Shown here: positions 62,350 through 64,000 of the stretch, one piece after another | Numbering within the stretch: the stretch's first letter is position 1 | How the letters are laid out: every line of letters begins with the position of its first letter | DNA from: Tetradesmus obliquus | Taxonomy: Eukaryota; Chlorophyta; Chlorophyceae; Sphaeropleales; Scenedesmaceae | Assembly (NCBI GenBank): GCA_030272155.1 | Contig: CP126193.1 | Location: 4,712,001 to 4,776,000 of the forward strand | Length of the DNA stretch: 64,000 nt | Direction of reading: 5' to 3' | Made by a program: the position numbers and the translations under genes | Notes under the pieces: model-generated | Told to the model about the DNA's origin: nothing | Databases searched by the model: none | What the model saw: only the letters and a program-made list of their open reading frames with translations

Positions 62350-64000
62350 CTACTGCGCTGTGGTGGCGTCGCAGCCTGGCGGGAACACCACGTTGGTCTT
62401 CCTGAAGAAGCTGTCACGGATGAGCGGCTTGCGCGCGAACTCCGGCTTGGCAAAGCTGCTGGGGGCCGTGAACGCCAGCCTGCAATTGCAGCACAAGCCA
62501 AAGTTATGCATTAGAACAATTGTGTCTGGCTGGCAGCAGGTCAGGCTGGCAAACCACGTGCAAAAACCAAGTGCAAGGCATGCAGTATGCAAAGGATGGA
62601 ACATGGCAACCCATCCATGACATGCACGCACCAGGTGCTATGGTGATTGAAGACCAGCAGGAGCATCATTGACATCATCATTTGCATCATCATTTGGCCA
62701 TTCAAGAAGCCCGACTCACTTGTTGGTGGTGAGCTGCCCGCCCAGGTTGCGCTCATGCGACAGCATGGTGCGGTTCTTGGTGTCGCGGTGCGTGCTGCTG
62801 CAGGCTGGCGAGGTGGGGTCAGCCTTCTCAAAGATCAGGTCGTACAGCAGCTGCAGCACACAGAAACACAGAGGTGTGTCAGCAGGCGTCATGTGCCAGC
62901 ACATGCCAACTGTGAATGCTCCTTGCATGGGACCCAATCCACCTGCATGATGTGTGTGAAAAGACAGTTGTAAGCATGGTAACTGCACTCAGTGTGCGGC
63001 TGCAACACTACATGGCCAACAGCTGCCAGCGGATGCAGCTTGATGCTCGCCTCTGCTTGCCAATTGCGGCACAGAGTGTCTGCTGTGGCGACTGCTGTGG
63101 CCTGTGGACTGGAGTGCAGCTGCTGCATTTGCTGCGATCAATGGCTGGTCACTGGCATTCAACCTTCGAAAGGCTCAAACCCCACATGCTCTGCTGTGCC
63201 TGCCGCACTCACCGGCCCGTCTGCCTGCTGGCTGCTCTCTGCTGCTGTGCTCAGCAGCTGGCTGCCGCCCTGCGCTGATGCCTCGTTGAAGAACTGGATG
63301 GCGTTGGAGGTCCACTTGGCCTCGTGCTGCGTGACATGAAACGCAACAGGAAGCAGACACAGACATTGGCGGACATGGTCAGCGTGGTACAGAGTGCAAG
63401 AAGTTGATACACATGGGTCATTTGCACGAACCAAGGGCCGCGATGGCTTGCAGGATAATGCATTAAGGCCTTCCCACTGTTGGCTGCTGGATGCTGGCAT
63501 GACTGGGGTTTGCGCTGCTGCACCCACAGTTTTTCACCCACAGTTGCTGGCTCCCTCACTGCAGCTGCCAGCCCTACGCAGCACTCACCGACAGCTGCTC
63601 GCGCCACTGCAGCGTGCGCACTGTGTTGCTGAACTCGTCGCGCTTGCTGAAGTCGCTGCTGAGGAAGCCCTTCTTCTTCTCCTGGCCAGAGTCCACGTAG
63701 CGCCACTTGTCCACATACTTGTCACCCTGCAAGCCAAGCAATCAGATGAGGACCATCTTTGACCAAACGCCGCTGCGGCAGTAGTGAATGGTCTCCTGCA
63801 GAGGCCTGATGTTGAAGGCATTGTGCCAGCAGGAGCAGGAGCTGACTGCCAGGTAGGCAGTGAGCACCTCAAGCCAGCTGCAACCGCTGTACTGTGCAGC
63901 TGCCAGTGTCACAGTGCTGTGCAGCTGCTGCAGCGCTGGCTGCTGTAAACAGGAACCTTCCCTTTAGCTACTGCTGTTGAGGCTCACCTCTGCAATGTAG
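62350..64000 (-). CDS. Uncharacterised protein, C-terminal part
   Basis: 5' end is beyond the right edge. Exons: 64000-63988 (partial), 63726-63589, 63326-63213, 62850-62720, 62479-62350; all junctions are GT-AG and in phase. The encoded tail of about 175 residues contains GDKYVDKWRYVDSGQEKKKG, FLSSDFSKRDEFSNTVRTLQ, WREQLSHEAKWTSNAIQFF, LLYDLIFEKADPTSP, RDTKNRTMLSHERNLGGQL and KPLIRDSFFRKTNVVFPPG. The charged, Tyr/Phe/Arg-rich style without membrane segments or low complexity resembles flagellar microtubule-associated proteins of green algae. That resemblance is only an impression; I cannot name a family. Confidence 0.78.

Overview
This is nuclear DNA of a eukaryotic green alga. It is GC-rich, intron-dense and full of CAG/CTG triplet repeats. 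Introns mostly begin GTGAG/GTGCG and end TGCAG. The gene set (plastid sigma factor, FAE1-type ketoacyl-CoA synthase, plant-type PECT1 and CUL3, plastid-targeted proteins) points to Chlorophyta, most likely Chlorophyceae. That placement is inferred from gene content and style; no marker gene fixes the species.

Layout, left to right. 1-963: end of an unidentified gene with TA microsatellites. 964-6705: little I can support except one weak small ORF. 6706-10762 (-): plastid RNA polymerase sigma factor, 7 exons. 12030-16704 (-): Mo25/CAB39 scaffold, 9 exons. 17530-17842: foldback element. 18140-20925 (+): ribose-5-phosphate isomerase-like protein (RPI4 type). 22986-30854 (-): complete CULLIN-3, 18 exons. 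31732-37190 (-): protein with two Tudor-like domains and a coiled coil. 39241-42177 (-): uncharacterised acidic protein. 42562-46535 (-): secreted-looking endonuclease/exonuclease/phosphatase (EEP) protein. 46657-48821 (+): plastid-targeted membrane protein, sharing a 121-bp intergenic region head to head with the EEP gene. 49678-53873 (+): 3-ketoacyl-CoA synthase. 55210-55511: foldback element with perfect 41-bp terminal inverted repeats. 55826-60734 (+): CTP:phosphoethanolamine cytidylyltransferase. 62350-64000 (-): 3' part of an uncharacterised gene. Exon joins were read by eye; for most genes reading-frame phase closes across every junction, which is strong internal support.

The genes are housekeeping or regulatory and do not form a single pathway. 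KCS and PECT1 are neighbours on one strand and both act in lipid synthesis (very-long-chain acyl-CoA and phosphatidylethanolamine), but nothing shows they are co-regulated.

The most unusual signal is a recurrent pattern. Short pieces that straddle an exon edge (about 20-60 bases of exon plus adjacent intron or 3' flank) are repeated one to three more times, at periods of roughly 65-140 bp, inside the neighbouring intron. I see this at one sigma-factor exon, at least seven places in CUL3 (including copies of its stop-codon end), probably one exon of the Tudor gene, and one exon of PECT1. Many copies keep a usable splice site. In PECT1 the first copy is in frame and open, and encodes a second HxGH nucleotide-binding signature, so a distal donor would give an isoform with a 41-residue insertion. 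I do not know of a description of this pattern; it may be a local tandem-duplication process that seeds decoy or alternative splice sites.
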